64,000 bases of DNA, from NCBI RefSeq assembly GCF_900461525.1, contig NZ_UGOD01000001.1, positions 2,511,001 through 2,575,000 on the forward strand. Direction: 5' to 3'. Each line of letters begins with the position of its first letter. The stretch's first letter is position 1. The DNA is from Legionella busanensis (GTDB lineage Bacteria > Pseudomonadota > Gammaproteobacteria > Legionellales > Legionellaceae). The notes beneath the pieces are model-generated. The model was not told the DNA's origin, made no database searches, and saw nothing but the letters and a program-made list of their open reading frames with translations. Made by a program: the position numbers and the translations under genes. This document shows positions 38,001 through 47,522 of this stretch, one piece after another.

Positions 38001-38161
38001 TCGATATAGGGCTTGTGATTTCATCAGGTTTATTAATTGGAACATTTTTTACCTTATTTGTTGTGCCAGCTATGTATACTTATCTTGCGGCTGACCATAG
38101 ACATGAGGAAGCAAAAAAAGTAGATCTAGACGAAAACCCGGCTGGTTTCTTAAATACCTAA
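35087..38161 (+). CDS. RND multidrug efflux permease (HAE-1 family, MexI-like)
   Basis: The 1024-residue proton-driven inner-membrane pump has the standard RND plan. The first helix is in FIKRPVLATVVSLLIFLFG, two large periplasmic loops follow TM1 and TM7, and the TM4 proton-relay motif is GLVVDDAIVVVENVHRH (two Asp). The Gly-rich segment PPPLPGGGGGTPIQF lies in the second half, and GLISKHGILIVDFAN in TM10-11 contains the relay Lys. The N-terminus resembles MexI of the MexGHI system. AGGGAAACGG leads the ATG. Substrates are unknown. It must recruit an outer-membrane factor encoded elsewhere. Confidence 0.93.
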   Translation: MNFTDIFIKRPVLATVVSLLIFLFGLNSLFTMQIRQYPRMDNTVITVTTSYPGADASLIAGFITTPLEAAVASAEGIDYMTSTSVQGLSTITLTIKLNFNPQVAFTDVMSKVQQTLNQLPPQAQQPIIIKSSDTSTPLMYISLDSNQMTPQQITDYAVRVVQPQLQTIDGVAQAQLLGGATYSMRIFLDPMKMAALHITPADVTNVLARNSFLTAAGNTKGEYVAINVNANTDLNNAEEFSKLIVRENKSALIRLSDIAKVELGSQDYDTIVTFNGKQAVFIAITPTPTANPLTVISQVRQNFPSIVANFPPTLGGTIVYDATDFIRASIKEVIITIIEAAIIVIVVIFLFLGSIRSVIIPVVTIPLSLIGVCTLMLFLGYSINLLTLLAFVLAIGLVVDDAIVVVENVHRHLEEGKTPLQAAMIGAREIATPVIAMTITLAAVYAPIGFMGGLTGALFKEFAFTLASSVIISGIIALTLTPMMCSKLFSREVNTGRFVHFLDRKFNSAKNYYQRKLHSLLDTRAIILVLAVAILLMLPYLYSTTPKQMAPEEDQGFFFVVATAPQYATVNYVAAFTKLFDKIYQSFPEAAYYFNINSSNPVSGMVLKPWDQRKRTQFALERPLQDKLDQVTGLKSFAIIPPPLPGGGGGTPIQFVIKTTNDFQTLLEISNQIMAKAQKSGYFIFLDNSLKFNRPEIILQINRSKAADLGLDMQDIGSSLTSALSGNYVNYFNLQGRSYQVIPQLDRRYRLSPQQLEKIYVRSKSGTMVPLSTVITPIEKTQPNSVTHFQQLNSATIQGVTVPGITLGQALEFLQNEAKASLPQGYTYDFGGQSRQYIQEGTALILAFFFSIIIIFLVLAAQYESFRDPLIILISVPMSICGALIPLNVGAASINIYTQVGLITLIGLISKHGILIVDFANQLQREKKLDKRAAVEEAAAIRLRPILMTTAAMVFGVFPLLIAKGAGAVSRFDIGLVISSGLLIGTFFTLFVVPAMYTYLAADHRHEEAKKVDLDENPAGFLNT

Positions 38162-38180
38162 TGTATCCTTGCCAAAGGAT

Positions 38181-38342
38181 TAGACTTCTTCAAAAACAGT
38201 TAATGATGAGGCTAGCCAGTCGAAAGAGACTGAAAAAGCGCCGGGTATAAAAAGTCATAATTATCCTAATCGACATGGGGACAAGCTTTGAGGTACTTTT
38301 TCAGTTGAAATTGCCTGCAATGGCGGTTTCCAAAGAAGTCCA
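38181..38342. mobile_element. 162-bp MITE-like element, TAGACTTCTT ends
   Basis: The left end TAGACTTCTTCAAAAAC and right end GTTTCCAAAGAAGTCCA are inverted repeats. Inner pairs include GACTGAAAAAGCGCC near 38228 and GGTACTTTTTCAGTT near 38292. No coding capacity. It fills most of the gap between the RND permease and valS. Confidence 0.7.
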
Positions 38343-38424
38343 TTGAAACTTCTGTCGTCAATAACAACTAATACGTGTTAAAATCACCAGCCTTATGCAT
38401 TATTAATTGATTACAGGCTATACC

Positions 38425-41187
38425 ATGGATAAGACTTATTCTCCTCAAGCAATAGAGAAATTTCGTTACCAAGAATGGGAAAATCAGCACTTTTTCCAGC
38501 CTTACGGTGAAGGACCAGCGTACTGTATTATGTTACCACCACCAAACGTAACGGGCAGCTTACACATGGGCCATGGCTTTCAGCATACGCTAATGGATAT
38601 TTTAACTCGTTATCATCGTATGTTAGGTCATAAAACATTATGGCAACCTGGTACTGACCATGCTGGTATTTCTACACAGCTTGTGGTGGAACGTCAATTA
38701 GAAAGCAAGGGATTATTGCGTAAAGATATGACTAGAGAGCAATTTCTAGAATATGTGTGGCATTGGAAAGAAGAATCAGGTAATCAAATCACTTCGCAAA
38801 TGCGGCGTATTGGTTCTTCAGTAGATTGGCAACGTGAACGATTTACTATGGATGAGGGTCTTTCAGCTGCTGTGCAGAAAGTCTTTGTTCAATTATATGA
38901 TGAAGGTTTAATTTATAGAGGCACTCGTCTGGTTAATTGGGATCCTAAATTAGGTACTGCAGTTTCAGATTTAGAAGTTATCTCCCAAGAAGAAGATGGA
39001 TTTTTATGGCACATTCGTTACCCGATTGTTGACTCAGATCAATTTATAGTTATCGCTACAACCCGGCCTGAAACTATGTTAGGCGACGTGGCCATTGCAG
39101 TGCATCCAGAAGATGAACGTTATCAAGATTTAATTGGTAAATACGTTAATCTTCCTCTTTGTAATCGGCAAATACCTATTATTGCTGATACCTATGTGGA
39201 TAAGGAATTTGGAACGGGCTGTGTAAAAATTACACCCGCTCATGATTTTAATGATCACGAAATTGGTAAACGCCACAATCTTACTGCGATTAATATCCTT
39301 ACTAAAAAAGCGGCTATTAATAAAAATGCACCGATTAAATATCAAGGTATGGATAGGTTTATCGCACGTGAACAGATTATTAAAGATTTAGATGAACTTA
39401 AATTAATTGTTAAAACTGAACCACATAAACTAAAAGTCCCTCGCGGGGAAAAATCAAATGTTATTATTGAGCCTTTACTTACCGATCAATGGTATGTAAA
39501 AACAAAGCCCTTAGCTATGCCTGCAATGGAGGCCGTTAAAAAAGGGGAAATTCGCTTTATTCCAGAAAATTGGACTAAAACTTATTTTCAATGGATGGAA
39601 AATATTGAAGACTGGTGTATTAGTCGACAACTATGGTGGGGACATCGCATTCCAGCTTGGTATGACAATCATGGCCATATTTATGTTGGTTATAGTGAGA
39701 AAGATGTACGTTTTAAATACTCGCTAGATGATGGTCTACCCTTAAAGCAAGATGAAGATGTTTTAGACACTTGGTTTTCTTCAGCGCTGTGGCCTTTTTC
39801 GACCTTAGGATGGCCTGCACGAACACCTGAGCTTGAGCAATTTTATCCTACCTCTGTGTTAGTAACAGGGTTTGATATTATTTTCTTCTGGGTCGCGCGC
39901 ATGATTATGATGGGTTTAAAATTTACAGGCAAAATTCCATTTAAAGAAGTACTCATTACCGGCTTAATTCGCGATAGCGAAGGGCATAAAATGTCTAAAT
40001 CAAAAGGAAATGTATTAGATCCTTTGGATATCGTTGATGGTATTGATCTAGATAGTTTAATTGCTAAACGCACCACTAATATGATGTTACCTTCTTTAAA
40101 AGATAAAATTGCTAAAGCGACGCGCAAGGAATTTCCTGAAGGTATTCCTGCTTTTGGAACTGACGCATTACGCTTTACTTTTTGTTCCCTTGCCTCGTTT
40201 GGTCGCAATGTACGTTTTGATTTACATCGTGTTGAAGGCTATCGTAATTTTTGTAATAAATTATGGAACGCTGCGCGTTATGTTTTATTGCAAACAGAAG
40301 AACAAATTGATCTAGAAGATGGTGCCTTTCAATATAGCCTTCCTGATCAATGGATTTTATCTTCTTTACAACATGCGGTAGCTAGTTGTCACCATTACTT
40401 GGTCACTTATCGTTTTGATTTGTTAGCACAAACTTTATATGAGTTTGTTTGGCATGAATACTGTGATTGGTATTTAGAATTGTCAAAACCAATTCTCTAT
40501 GATTCACAAGCACTAGGCGCTATGAAACGTGGCACACGCAGAACATTAATCCATGTGCTGGATCAAATCTTAAAACTGTTACACCCTATTATGCCTTTTA
40601 TTACGGAAGAAATATGGCAACGGACTAGTAAGCTTACTAGTCAGAATAGCGAAAGTATTATGTTAAGTGCTTATCCCCAAGTTAACGAACAACTCGTTAA
40701 TAAAAATTTAGAAAGCGAAATGAGTTGGATTAAAGATATTATTCAATCTATACGTACTATTCGTAGCGAGATGAGTATTTCTCCAGCCAAGTTAATTATG
40801 CTACAGATTAAAAATGCAACTTCCCTAGAAAAGGAGCGCTTTAAAAATTACCAAGCCATCTTAATGGCATTAAGCAAATTAGCCAATATTCATTTTTTAG
40901 AAGATGGTGAAGAAGCACCTGTATCTGCTTCAGCAGTAGTTGGAGAACTTGAATTATTAATTCCTATGGCAGGGCTTATTAATAAAGATGCAGAATTAGC
41001 TCGTTTAAATAAAGAGCTCGCCAAACTTGATAAAGATATATCTTTAGCACAAGGCAAGCTTAATAATCCTAAATTTACGGACAAAGCGCCTGCTGAAATT
41101 ATCACTAAAGAAAAAGAAAAGTTAGCGCAAGCAGAACTTACTAAAGAAAAATTATTACAACATAAATCTACTATCGAAAAGCTCTGA
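38425..41187 (+). CDS. valS: valyl-tRNA synthetase
   Basis: Class I synthetase that charges tRNA-Val and edits Thr. The HIGH motif is H47-M-G-H50 in [15 protein letters not shown], the editing domain carries [12 protein letters not shown], and KMSKS is at 522-526 in [16 protein letters not shown]-terminal tRNA-binding coiled coil (about 850-920, [15 protein letters not shown]) ends the roughly 920-residue protein. The ATG at 38425 has AGG eight bases upstream; a TTG six codons earlier is in frame. The terminator hairpin overlaps the stop codon. Confidence 0.97.
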   Translation: MDKTYSPQAIEKFRYQEWENQHFFQPYGEGPAYCIMLPPPNVTGSLHMGHGFQHTLMDILTRYHRMLGHKTLWQPGTDHAGISTQLVVERQLESKGLLRKDMTREQFLEYVWHWKEESGNQITSQMRRIGSSVDWQRERFTMDEGLSAAVQKVFVQLYDEGLIYRGTRLVNWDPKLGTAVSDLEVISQEEDGFLWHIRYPIVDSDQFIVIATTRPETMLGDVAIAVHPEDERYQDLIGKYVNLPLCNRQIPIIADTYVDKEFGTGCVKITPAHDFNDHEIGKRHNLTAINILTKKAAINKNAPIKYQGMDRFIAREQIIKDLDELKLIVKTEPHKLKVPRGEKSNVIIEPLLTDQWYVKTKPLAMPAMEAVKKGEIRFIPENWTKTYFQWMENIEDWCISRQLWWGHRIPAWYDNHGHIYVGYSEKDVRFKYSLDDGLPLKQDEDVLDTWFSSALWPFSTLGWPARTPELEQFYPTSVLVTGFDIIFFWVARMIMMGLKFTGKIPFKEVLITGLIRDSEGHKMSKSKGNVLDPLDIVDGIDLDSLIAKRTTNMMLPSLKDKIAKATRKEFPEGIPAFGTDALRFTFCSLASFGRNVRFDLHRVEGYRNFCNKLWNAARYVLLQTEEQIDLEDGAFQYSLPDQWILSSLQHAVASCHHYLVTYRFDLLAQTLYEFVWHEYCDWYLELSKPILYDSQALGAMKRGTRRTLIHVLDQILKLLHPIMPFITEEIWQRTSKLTSQNSESIMLSAYPQVNEQLVNKNLESEMSWIKDIIQSIRTIRSEMSISPAKLIMLQIKNATSLEKERFKNYQAILMALSKLANIHFLEDGEEAPVSASAVVGELELLIPMAGLINKDAELARLNKELAKLDKDISLAQGKLNNPKFTDKAPAEIITKEKEKLAQAELTKEKLLQHKSTIEKL

Positions 41188-41202
41188 TTACAGAGCTTTT
41201 CC
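41177..41202 (+). terminator. terminator overlapping the valS stop codon
   Basis: AAAAGCTCTG (41177-41186), loop ATTA, CAGAGCTTTT (41191-41200) form a perfect 10-bp stem. The valS TGA (41185-41187) lies inside the hairpin, so translation to the last codon would intrude on the stem. Confidence 0.75.
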
Positions 41203-41394
41203 TTGGGTATTTAATTCTAAAAATCTTAAGTCGAGCAGAATTTACCCCATGAAAAATTTGAATATACCTAAACTACTTTAATAAGTATGTTAATTAAAAA
41301 TTAAACTCATATAAGAGCGCTTATAAGTCTTAACTTGATGAAATAGGACATTTCGACTATGTTAAATTTATGAAATTTTTAAGGAATAAATTCG

Positions 41395-41781
41395 ATGGGC
41401 ATTCAACTCAATCATACTATTATCCAAGCAAAAGATGCTAAAACATCAGCCACATTTTTAGCTGAGATTTTAGGCCTCCCTGCCCCATCTATTTTTGGCC
41501 CTTTTTTTGTAGTCAAAACCAGCAATCAGGTAAGTTTAGACTTTAAGTCAACTACAGATGAAAAAATTCAGTCTAGGCATTTTGCATTTCTTGTCAGCGA
41601 GTTAGAATTTGATGAAATTTTTAATCGAATTATCCAGCGTCAATTAAACTATTGGGCTGATCCTACGCAATCTAAAGGACAACAAATTAATCATAATGAT
41701 GGCGGTCGCGGCTGCTATTTTTTAGACCCAGATGGGCATCTACTTGAAATTATTACTCGCCCTTATGGTAGCTTTAAATAA
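41395..41781 (+). CDS. VOC-fold (glyoxalase/bleomycin-resistance type) protein
   Basis: A 128-residue protein with the paired beta-alpha-beta3 VOC layout. The first strand has metal-ligand H7 in QLNHTIIQAKD. The later ligands fit HFAFLVSELEFDE and GCYFLDPDGHLLEIITRPYG, with the Glu near the C-terminus. The D-P-D-G-H-L-L-E motif is the common VOC end. AAGGAA leads the ATG. Substrate unknown; possibilities are dioxygenase-like chemistry or thiol-transfer detoxification. Monocistronic, terminated at 41885-41926. Confidence 0.8.
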   Translation: MGIQLNHTIIQAKDAKTSATFLAEILGLPAPSIFGPFFVVKTSNQVSLDFKSTTDEKIQSRHFAFLVSELEFDEIFNRIIQRQLNYWADPTQSKGQQINHNDGGRGCYFLDPDGHLLEIITRPYGSFK

Positions 41782-41884
41782 AATAGAAACATTTAAAGGT
41801 TAGTTAAATCAGCCTACTATTTTCAAACGTCACTAAATAGGAGTGGCTATTTAGTTAATACAGCTTAAATTTAGAAATATTATT

Positions 41885-41926
41885 ACAAGCAATGAAATCG
41901 TTATTTCATTGCTTGTATTTTTTATT
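41885..41926 (+). terminator. strong rho-independent terminator
   Basis: A 14-bp perfect stem, ACAAGCAATGAAAT (41885-41898) / ATTTCATTGCTTGT (41903-41916), with loop CGTT, then ATTTTTTATT. It ends the VOC gene and separates it from the convergent Mpo1-like gene. Confidence 0.85.
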
Positions 41927-41958
41927 AAGAATAAAACCTTTGCTTTAAATTGAAGTAA

Positions 41959-42510
41959 CTAAGGAAAAATATCTGACGGATTCTTTTTCATATTAATACT
42001 AGCTTCCTTTTCAAAAGATAAGTCGGGATGAATTTGATTTTTAAGATCTTGCATGCGGCCCATTTTAAAGAATAGTTCAGCGGTTAAATACAAAGGTGCA
42101 ATGAGCGCTCGCCAAAAATTATCAACTAACGCTGGGCGCTTACCTTCCATAAAATGACCGACTAACTGTAAAACCCAACCTAAGATAAAAAGAATAATAA
42201 ACATCCATAAAGTGCCTCTGGTGGGCCCAGCCCAACTTACTAAATCAGCAACCCATACCATAAAAATAAAAATTGGTACTAAAACAAGGCCTAAACGCCA
42301 ATTTAAAATTATATAATAAATAAGAATAAGAACGGTCAGAATATCAGATACTCTAACGTCCATAACCCTAGGAACCACAATATGAAAAAAACCAAAAAAG
42401 ATCATTAAGGAAAAAATAATAAGTGGTATACCTATAAGATGCGTATAAAAGGTAATTGGCTTTTGATGGTATTCAGAGTAAAACTGAGCTTGTTCAATAA
42501 ATGAATTCAT
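41959..42510 (-). CDS. Mpo1-like (DUF962) membrane protein
   Basis: This 183-residue protein has four or five membrane helices and matches the DUF962/YGL010w family, whose yeast member Mpo1 is an Fe(II)-dependent dioxygenase acting on 2-hydroxy fatty acids. Family His positions are visible: FYSEYHQKP and FYTHLIGIPL near the N-terminus and LQLVGHFMEGKRPALVDN in the C-terminal half. The ATG at 42510 is favoured by AGGA nine bases upstream; an ATG three codons earlier abuts it. Bacterial members lack an assigned role; alpha-oxidation of lipid fatty acids is a reasonable inference. Confidence 0.8.
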   Translation of the reverse strand: MNSFIEQAQFYSEYHQKPITFYTHLIGIPLIIFSLMIFFGFFHIVVPRVMDVRVSDILTVLILIYYIILNWRLGLVLVPIFIFMVWVADLVSWAGPTRGTLWMFIILFILGWVLQLVGHFMEGKRPALVDNFWRALIAPLYLTAELFFKMGRMQDLKNQIHPDLSFEKEASINMKKNPSDIFP

Positions 42511-42565
42511 TTTTTTCATCCTGAAATTAAAAATCGTTTTCCATGTTAAATTTTAAAGATAGCCT

Positions 42566-45046
42566 CTACCATTCAAAATTCACTGCAGCATTATAAGTAA
42601 TTGAGTTATTACCAGTACTGGCAAGGCCAGCTTTAAGAGCAAAATTTTCTGACCTTCTATAACCCATGCCAACAGCAACGGCATTCGCACCACGATAACC
42701 TCCGACGCCAATTGAGAAGTTGATTTTACCAACACCGTATGGTTGAAATAATCCAGCAAGAGCAGAAGCGGAAGCAAGACCTCTGTCAACTCTTCTATCT
42801 AATTTTTTTACTACCCCTCTTAAATTAAAAATTTTGTTTTCTAATTCATTTATTCTATTCACACTTGATTCGACACGCTGTGCAACTTGATTTAATTGAA
42901 ACACATTTACTGCGTCTGTATCCTCAACCCCTGCTGCAACATTTACTAATTGTCTTGGCTGTAGCTCATTACCTATAGAAACTGTATTAGCTCTAGTTGC
43001 TACTGAACCTTCACCAATTGCTACTGAGTTTAATGCTAAAGCCTGAGAATTCGCACCTAAAGCAGTAGAATTACTACCCAATGCTCGCGCACCTACTCCG
43101 CTGGCTAAACTATTAATTCCAACCGCTTGGGCATTAGCGCCAGTCGCTGTTGCATTGTCATTTGTAGCCTGAGCACCAGCCCCGGTAGCTGTGGCTAGAT
43201 TACCTGCAGCATTGGACAAAATACCTGAGGCAGTTGAGCCAGCACCAGTTGCCTGCGCACTAACACCTATCGCAGTTGAGTTTACGCCGCTGGCTTGTGC
43301 ACCAGTGCCAATTGCAGAGGCATTAGTCGCAGTTGCTTGTGCATTAGCCCCATTAGCTGTTGCATTATCAGCTAAAGCTTGGGCACCAGCACCAGTCGCC
43401 GTAGCTTGAAAGCCAGCAGCATTTGACTCCGTTCCCACAGCTGTTGAACTACTGCCTGTAGCCTGTGCGCCAGTACCTGTAGCAGTTGCTTGCACTCCTG
43501 AGGCATTTGCAGCATTACCTGTCGCCGTTGCATTAGTCTGAGTCGCTTGCGCACCACTACCTGTAGCAGTTGCATTTGCTCCTGCGGCGTTGGATTCAAA
43601 ACCCGTGGCTGTAGATTGAGGACCTGCGGCATTGGAGTTAGAACCTGTTGCTGTAGAACTTTCACCCCCAGCATTTGCAGCATTACCTGTCGCCGTTGCA
43701 TTAGTCTGAGTCGCTTGCGCACCACTACCTGTAGCAGTTGCATTTGCTCCTGCGGCATTGGATTCAAAACCCGTGGCTGTAGATTGGGGACCTGCGGCAT
43801 TGGAGTTAGAACCTGTTGCTGTAGAACTTTCACCCCCAGCATTTGCAGCATTACCTGTCGCTGTTGCATCAGTCTGAGTCGCTTGCGCACCACTACCTGT
43901 AGCAGTTGCATTTGCTCCTGCGGCATTGGATTCAAAACCCGTGGCTGTAGATTGGGGACCTGCGGCATTGGAGTTAGAACCTGTTGCTGTAGAACTTTCA
44001 CCCCCAGCATTTGCAGCATTACCTGTCGCCGTTGCATTAGTCTGAGTCGCTTGCGCACCACTACCTGTAGCAGTTGCATTTGCTCCTGCGGCGTTGGATT
44101 CAAAACCCGTGGCTGTAGATTGGGGACCTGCGGCATTGGAGTTAGAACCTGTTGCTGTAGAACTTTCACCCCCAGCATTTGCAGCATTACCTGTCGCCGT
44201 TGCATTAGTCTGAGTCGCTTGCGCACCACTACCTGTAGCAGTTGCATTTGCTCCTGCGGCATTGGATTCAAAACCCGTGGCTGTAGATTGGGGACCTGCG
44301 GCATTGGAGTTAGAACCTGTCGCTGTAGAACTTTCACCCCCAGCATTTGCAGCATTACCTGTCGCTGTTGCATCAGTCTGAGTCGCTTGCGCACCACTAC
44401 CTGTAGCAGTTGCATTTGCTCCTGCGGCATTGGATTCAAAACCCGTGGCTGTAGATTGGGGACCTGCGGCATTGGAGTTAGAACCTGTTGCTGTAGAACT
44501 TTCACCCCCAGCATTTGCAGCATTACCTGTCGCCGTTGCATTAGTCTGAGTCGCTTGCGCACCACTACCTGTAGCAGTTGCATTTGCTCCTGCGGCATTG
44601 GATTCAAAACCCGTGGCTGTAGATTGGGGACCTGCGGCATTGGAGTTAGAACCTGTCGCTGTAGAACTTTCACCCCCAGCATTTGCAGCATTACCTATTG
44701 CTGTAGAACCTTCACCGCCAGCACTTGCATTTGTACCTATAGCCACCGCATCAGTGTTAGCAGTAGCGCCATCACCGATAGCTATGCCAGCAGCAGTTGC
44801 ATCCTCTTCTGAGGCATTCGCTTCAAAACCTGTAGCTGTAGATTGAGCACCTGCTACATTGGAGTTAGAACCTGTTACCGTAGAATTTTCACCTCTAGCA
44901 TTTATATCTGTATCTATGGCCACCTCATCTGTGCCGCTAGCAGTAGCGCCACCACTGATAGCTATAGGAGCAGCTAATGTAAAAGAGCTTGGTGTTAATA
45001 AAGATAAAGCTATTGCAATTGAACAACATCGTCCTATGATTTTCAT
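42566..45046 (-). CDS. YadA-like trimeric autotransporter adhesin
   Basis: Surface adhesin of the type V-c family. A signal peptide (MKIIGRCCSIAIALSLL to about residue 25, ending LAAP) is followed by a head of 14-residue YadA repeats of the form T-A-T-G-x-x-A/S-x-A. Seven copies of a 56-residue, four-repeat block fill residues about 116-510. More diverse head repeats continue to about 690, then a neck, a short coiled-coil stalk (VNRINELENKIFNLRG) and the four-strand membrane anchor (about 755-826; INFSIGVGGYRGANAVAVGMGYR). The final residues F-E-W end in Trp rather than the usual Phe. AGGG leads the ATG. Likely attachment to host cells, amoebae or surfaces. Confidence 0.92.
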   Translation of the reverse strand: MKIIGRCCSIAIALSLLTPSSFTLAAPIAISGGATASGTDEVAIDTDINARGENSTVTGSNSNVAGAQSTATGFEANASEEDATAAGIAIGDGATANTDAVAIGTNASAGGEGSTAIGNAANAGGESSTATGSNSNAAGPQSTATGFESNAAGANATATGSGAQATQTNATATGNAANAGGESSTATGSNSNAAGPQSTATGFESNAAGANATATGSGAQATQTDATATGNAANAGGESSTATGSNSNAAGPQSTATGFESNAAGANATATGSGAQATQTNATATGNAANAGGESSTATGSNSNAAGPQSTATGFESNAAGANATATGSGAQATQTNATATGNAANAGGESSTATGSNSNAAGPQSTATGFESNAAGANATATGSGAQATQTDATATGNAANAGGESSTATGSNSNAAGPQSTATGFESNAAGANATATGSGAQATQTNATATGNAANAGGESSTATGSNSNAAGPQSTATGFESNAAGANATATGSGAQATQTNATATGNAANASGVQATATGTGAQATGSSSTAVGTESNAAGFQATATGAGAQALADNATANGANAQATATNASAIGTGAQASGVNSTAIGVSAQATGAGSTASGILSNAAGNLATATGAGAQATNDNATATGANAQAVGINSLASGVGARALGSNSTALGANSQALALNSVAIGEGSVATRANTVSIGNELQPRQLVNVAAGVEDTDAVNVFQLNQVAQRVESSVNRINELENKIFNLRGVVKKLDRRVDRGLASASALAGLFQPYGVGKINFSIGVGGYRGANAVAVGMGYRRSENFALKAGLASTGNNSITYNAAVNFEW
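43516..44691 (-). repeat. seven tandem 168-bp repeats inside the adhesin gene
   Basis: Seven near-identical 168-bp units encode four 14-residue head repeats each. The few differences (Asn or Asp at the end of a unit, GTCGCC versus GTCGCT, GCGGCG versus GCGGCA) allow the copies to be told apart. The Asn/Asp order N-D-N-N-D-N-N suggests duplication of a three-unit block. Boundaries are approximate. Confidence 0.9.
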
Positions 45047-45395
45047 TACTATCCCTAATATTACAACATAAAAATATAAATATGCCTTGTTTAATTTTTT
45101 TTAACAAGCGCTTAGTTTTTATAAATCAAATTCAACAGAAAACAACTTTTGCTAGCATGCAGAGCAAAACTGAACTTAGTCGGTAAAAGATTTCAATTTT
45201 TCATCCTGAAAGTAAAATTATTTTTGTCTTAAATTTTAATACCAATAAAATATTATAGTAAGCCAGTCATAAGCGATTACCATAAATTAAGACACTAATA
45301 TTTTCTATATTACATAATTTAAGATGTTGCTTTTAAGATTTCCTTAAGAATTCTATGTTAAAAAATTGGCAGTTTAAAAAATAATAAAGAAAGTA
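45047..45395. other. intergenic stretch between adhesin and coiled-coil gene
   Basis: About 350 bp of divergent upstream DNA. CTTGTT/AACAAG around an AT-rich loop (about 45088-45112) could form a hairpin on the adhesin side. The candidate PmrA box lies at 45332-45348 on the other side. No gene is seen. Confidence 0.45.
45332..45348 (+). promoter_or_regulatory. candidate PmrA box for the coiled-coil membrane protein
   Basis: TTTAAG (45332-45337), five bases, CTTAAG (45343-45348): tandem half-sites with an 11-bp period. No perfect -10 follows; TTTAAA/AATAAT sequences lie about 25 bp downstream. The ATG is at 45396. This site is weaker than the one at 6132 because both half-sites end in G. Confidence 0.35.
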
Positions 45396-47447
45396 ATGGA
45401 ATTTTTAGATATCGCTGAAAAGATAATTCCTGGCTATTCTCTCTTATCTCTCGATGAACGACTCACTTTTCAAGTAAGTGCTACGGGACAAAATTTTATT
45501 ACCTTAATAAAGAAGATTAAGAAAGATATAAGTCATCTTCAGCATTCTCTAAATCTATTTAATTTGCTTTTTTCGTCTATAGAAAAAGAAAAAGAACAAC
45601 TCGCTGATACTATTAAAAAACAGATTGAATTATATAAAGCAAAAGCGAAAAAAGATAAAGCATTTCAATTAATAAAAGATAAATGTGATTTCCTTTTGTT
45701 AGCAGAAGACTTTCCTAAGTTAAATCGCGTTGAAGAAACAAGACGTCAACAAATTATTAATCAAGTTTATTCACAAGCCTATCTTCACCATAAAATTGAT
45801 TTAAAAAAACGACTAGAAGAAGCTAGAGGAGAGTTCAGTAAAGTCTCTAACTGGCAAAATCAAGCAAAAATTAAAGAACTAGAAAAGCAATATAAAGATG
45901 CTCAACAAACATGGCTTACAAATTTTGATAATGATTTAGAATTAACTGAATTACGAAATAATCTTAATTTAGGAGAAATCAAGGAAAATCTCTTTTATTT
46001 AATTAAGTATTTTCATTTATTAAATTATCGAATTAATACGGCTAGCTCACAAACAGAACTTGAAAAATTATTAGCAGCAATTAATTTATCCAATAAAACG
46101 CCAGAAGAAATAAATAAATTAGAGAAAGAGCAATTAAGTTCTCTTATCTATTATTGTATGGATCAAATTAGCATACATGACTTGCAATTTATTAATCTCA
46201 AACAATTTAATCAAGATCAAGCCAACTTAATTGCAGATGCTATTTTACAAGCATTTAATAATCATACGGAACTATCAATACATGAACTTTTACAACAATA
46301 TCATCAAAAAATAAAACACTACATTGAAAAACAATTACTATTAATTAATGACCCTTGGACACAAGAAGATAAGACTGATTCTACATCATCCTTAAATTCT
46401 TTATCCTATTTACTTTCTCATCCTATTGTTAATCAAGCTAATGAGTTTCTACGTCGCCTCTCCGATGCGCATGCCTTTATTCAAGCAACAGGCTTTGCTA
46501 CCCAAAATGAAAGTTCATTTTTAGCTATTTTTGATTTCTATAATTATAATCGCGCTGCCAATCAGGTCGCCGAAGCAAAATCCATATTAACCAACCTATT
46601 TAGTCCTTTTTTACCTCTTTACACAGAGTATAAAGAAATTGCTTTGTATGAAAAAAGTATTTTCTGGAAGCTATATCGTACTGTCATGCCAGTTATTATT
46701 GCGGTTAGTTTTATTGTTCTTGTCGCGTCTTTATTATCTCCTTTAGGATTACCTGAGCTCGCTTTTGCTGCCGTTTTTATACCTGCTTTATTTATTGGCA
46801 TAGCATTAGCTACTAAATACGTACAAGTAAAAGATAAAGTATATAATGGGCTACGAGAGGCTTACTATGGTGGCGCTTATGAAATACCTGAATTTCAGAT
46901 CAATGAGCGTATGTTAGCGTCATTTGGCAATTATGATAAAGCCAAACTTGCCAGAGATTATTATATAGAAGCCATTAAAACGTGTATTGAATTAGATAAA
47001 TTTTATCAATCCGATAAAGAGAAAGGAATTTTAACTACTGAACAACTTGAGGCACAAAAAGACAATGCTGCTCAGTTAAATCTCTTATATTTAGAATGGT
47101 ATGATATCCACAGTAATAACGAATTAAGTTACACAGCTGCTCCTGATATTATTTTTAAACGACTGAGAAATGAAAGTAAAAAAGAATATCAAGCATTAAA
47201 AGAGACGTTCAATCAAGAACTCACTAAAATTAATGAAGCCGTTGATAGAGCGGTTAATGATTTAGAAAAAACATTAGATCCTAAAATAACCAAAAATCCT
47301 AAAAAAGAAACGTTAAAGCAAATGTCACCGACGCTAGAGATTCATTACACGCCAAAATTATTTAAACCTCGCTGCTTAACACATCAGCAAAAAGCACAAA
47401 AATATGTAGACCTTGCGGAACAACTTAGTCAACCTAAAATAATCTAA
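45396..47447 (+). CDS. coiled-coil protein with a two-helix membrane hairpin, effector candidate
   Basis: I do not recognise this 683-residue protein. The first 330 residues are Lys/Glu-rich and helical with coiled-coil character (KKQIELYKAKAKKDKAF, KKRLEEARGEFSKV). Two adjacent membrane helices lie at about 428-475 (PVIIAVSFIVLVASLLSPLG, then LAFAAVFIPALFIGIALA). The last 200 residues are again helical and soluble. There is no signal peptide. Coiled coils plus a central transmembrane hairpin are a known plan for Legionella effectors that insert in host membranes. A weak GAAAG precedes the ATG. A native inner-membrane role cannot be excluded. Confidence 0.6.
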   Translation: MEFLDIAEKIIPGYSLLSLDERLTFQVSATGQNFITLIKKIKKDISHLQHSLNLFNLLFSSIEKEKEQLADTIKKQIELYKAKAKKDKAFQLIKDKCDFLLLAEDFPKLNRVEETRRQQIINQVYSQAYLHHKIDLKKRLEEARGEFSKVSNWQNQAKIKELEKQYKDAQQTWLTNFDNDLELTELRNNLNLGEIKENLFYLIKYFHLLNYRINTASSQTELEKLLAAINLSNKTPEEINKLEKEQLSSLIYYCMDQISIHDLQFINLKQFNQDQANLIADAILQAFNNHTELSIHELLQQYHQKIKHYIEKQLLLINDPWTQEDKTDSTSSLNSLSYLLSHPIVNQANEFLRRLSDAHAFIQATGFATQNESSFLAIFDFYNYNRAANQVAEAKSILTNLFSPFLPLYTEYKEIALYEKSIFWKLYRTVMPVIIAVSFIVLVASLLSPLGLPELAFAAVFIPALFIGIALATKYVQVKDKVYNGLREAYYGGAYEIPEFQINERMLASFGNYDKAKLARDYYIEAIKTCIELDKFYQSDKEKGILTTEQLEAQKDNAAQLNLLYLEWYDIHSNNELSYTAAPDIIFKRLRNESKKEYQALKETFNQELTKINEAVDRAVNDLEKTLDPKITKNPKKETLKQMSPTLEIHYTPKLFKPRCLTHQQKAQKYVDLAEQLSQPKII

Positions 47448-47522
47448 TAAAGTTTAGGTATATTAGGTAGCTCTTTTTAAGAATTTTATTCTAAAATCTA
47501 GTTAGTAAATTTAGGAGCGAAC

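Noticed and set aside
43372-44812. Long open frames on both strands across the adhesin repeats (about 420-440 codons)
   Set aside because: They arise because a stop-free 168-bp unit is repeated seven times. The translations are monotonous (Cys-rich or Leu/Gln-rich) and lack start signals, while the YadA frame has signal peptide, stalk and anchor.
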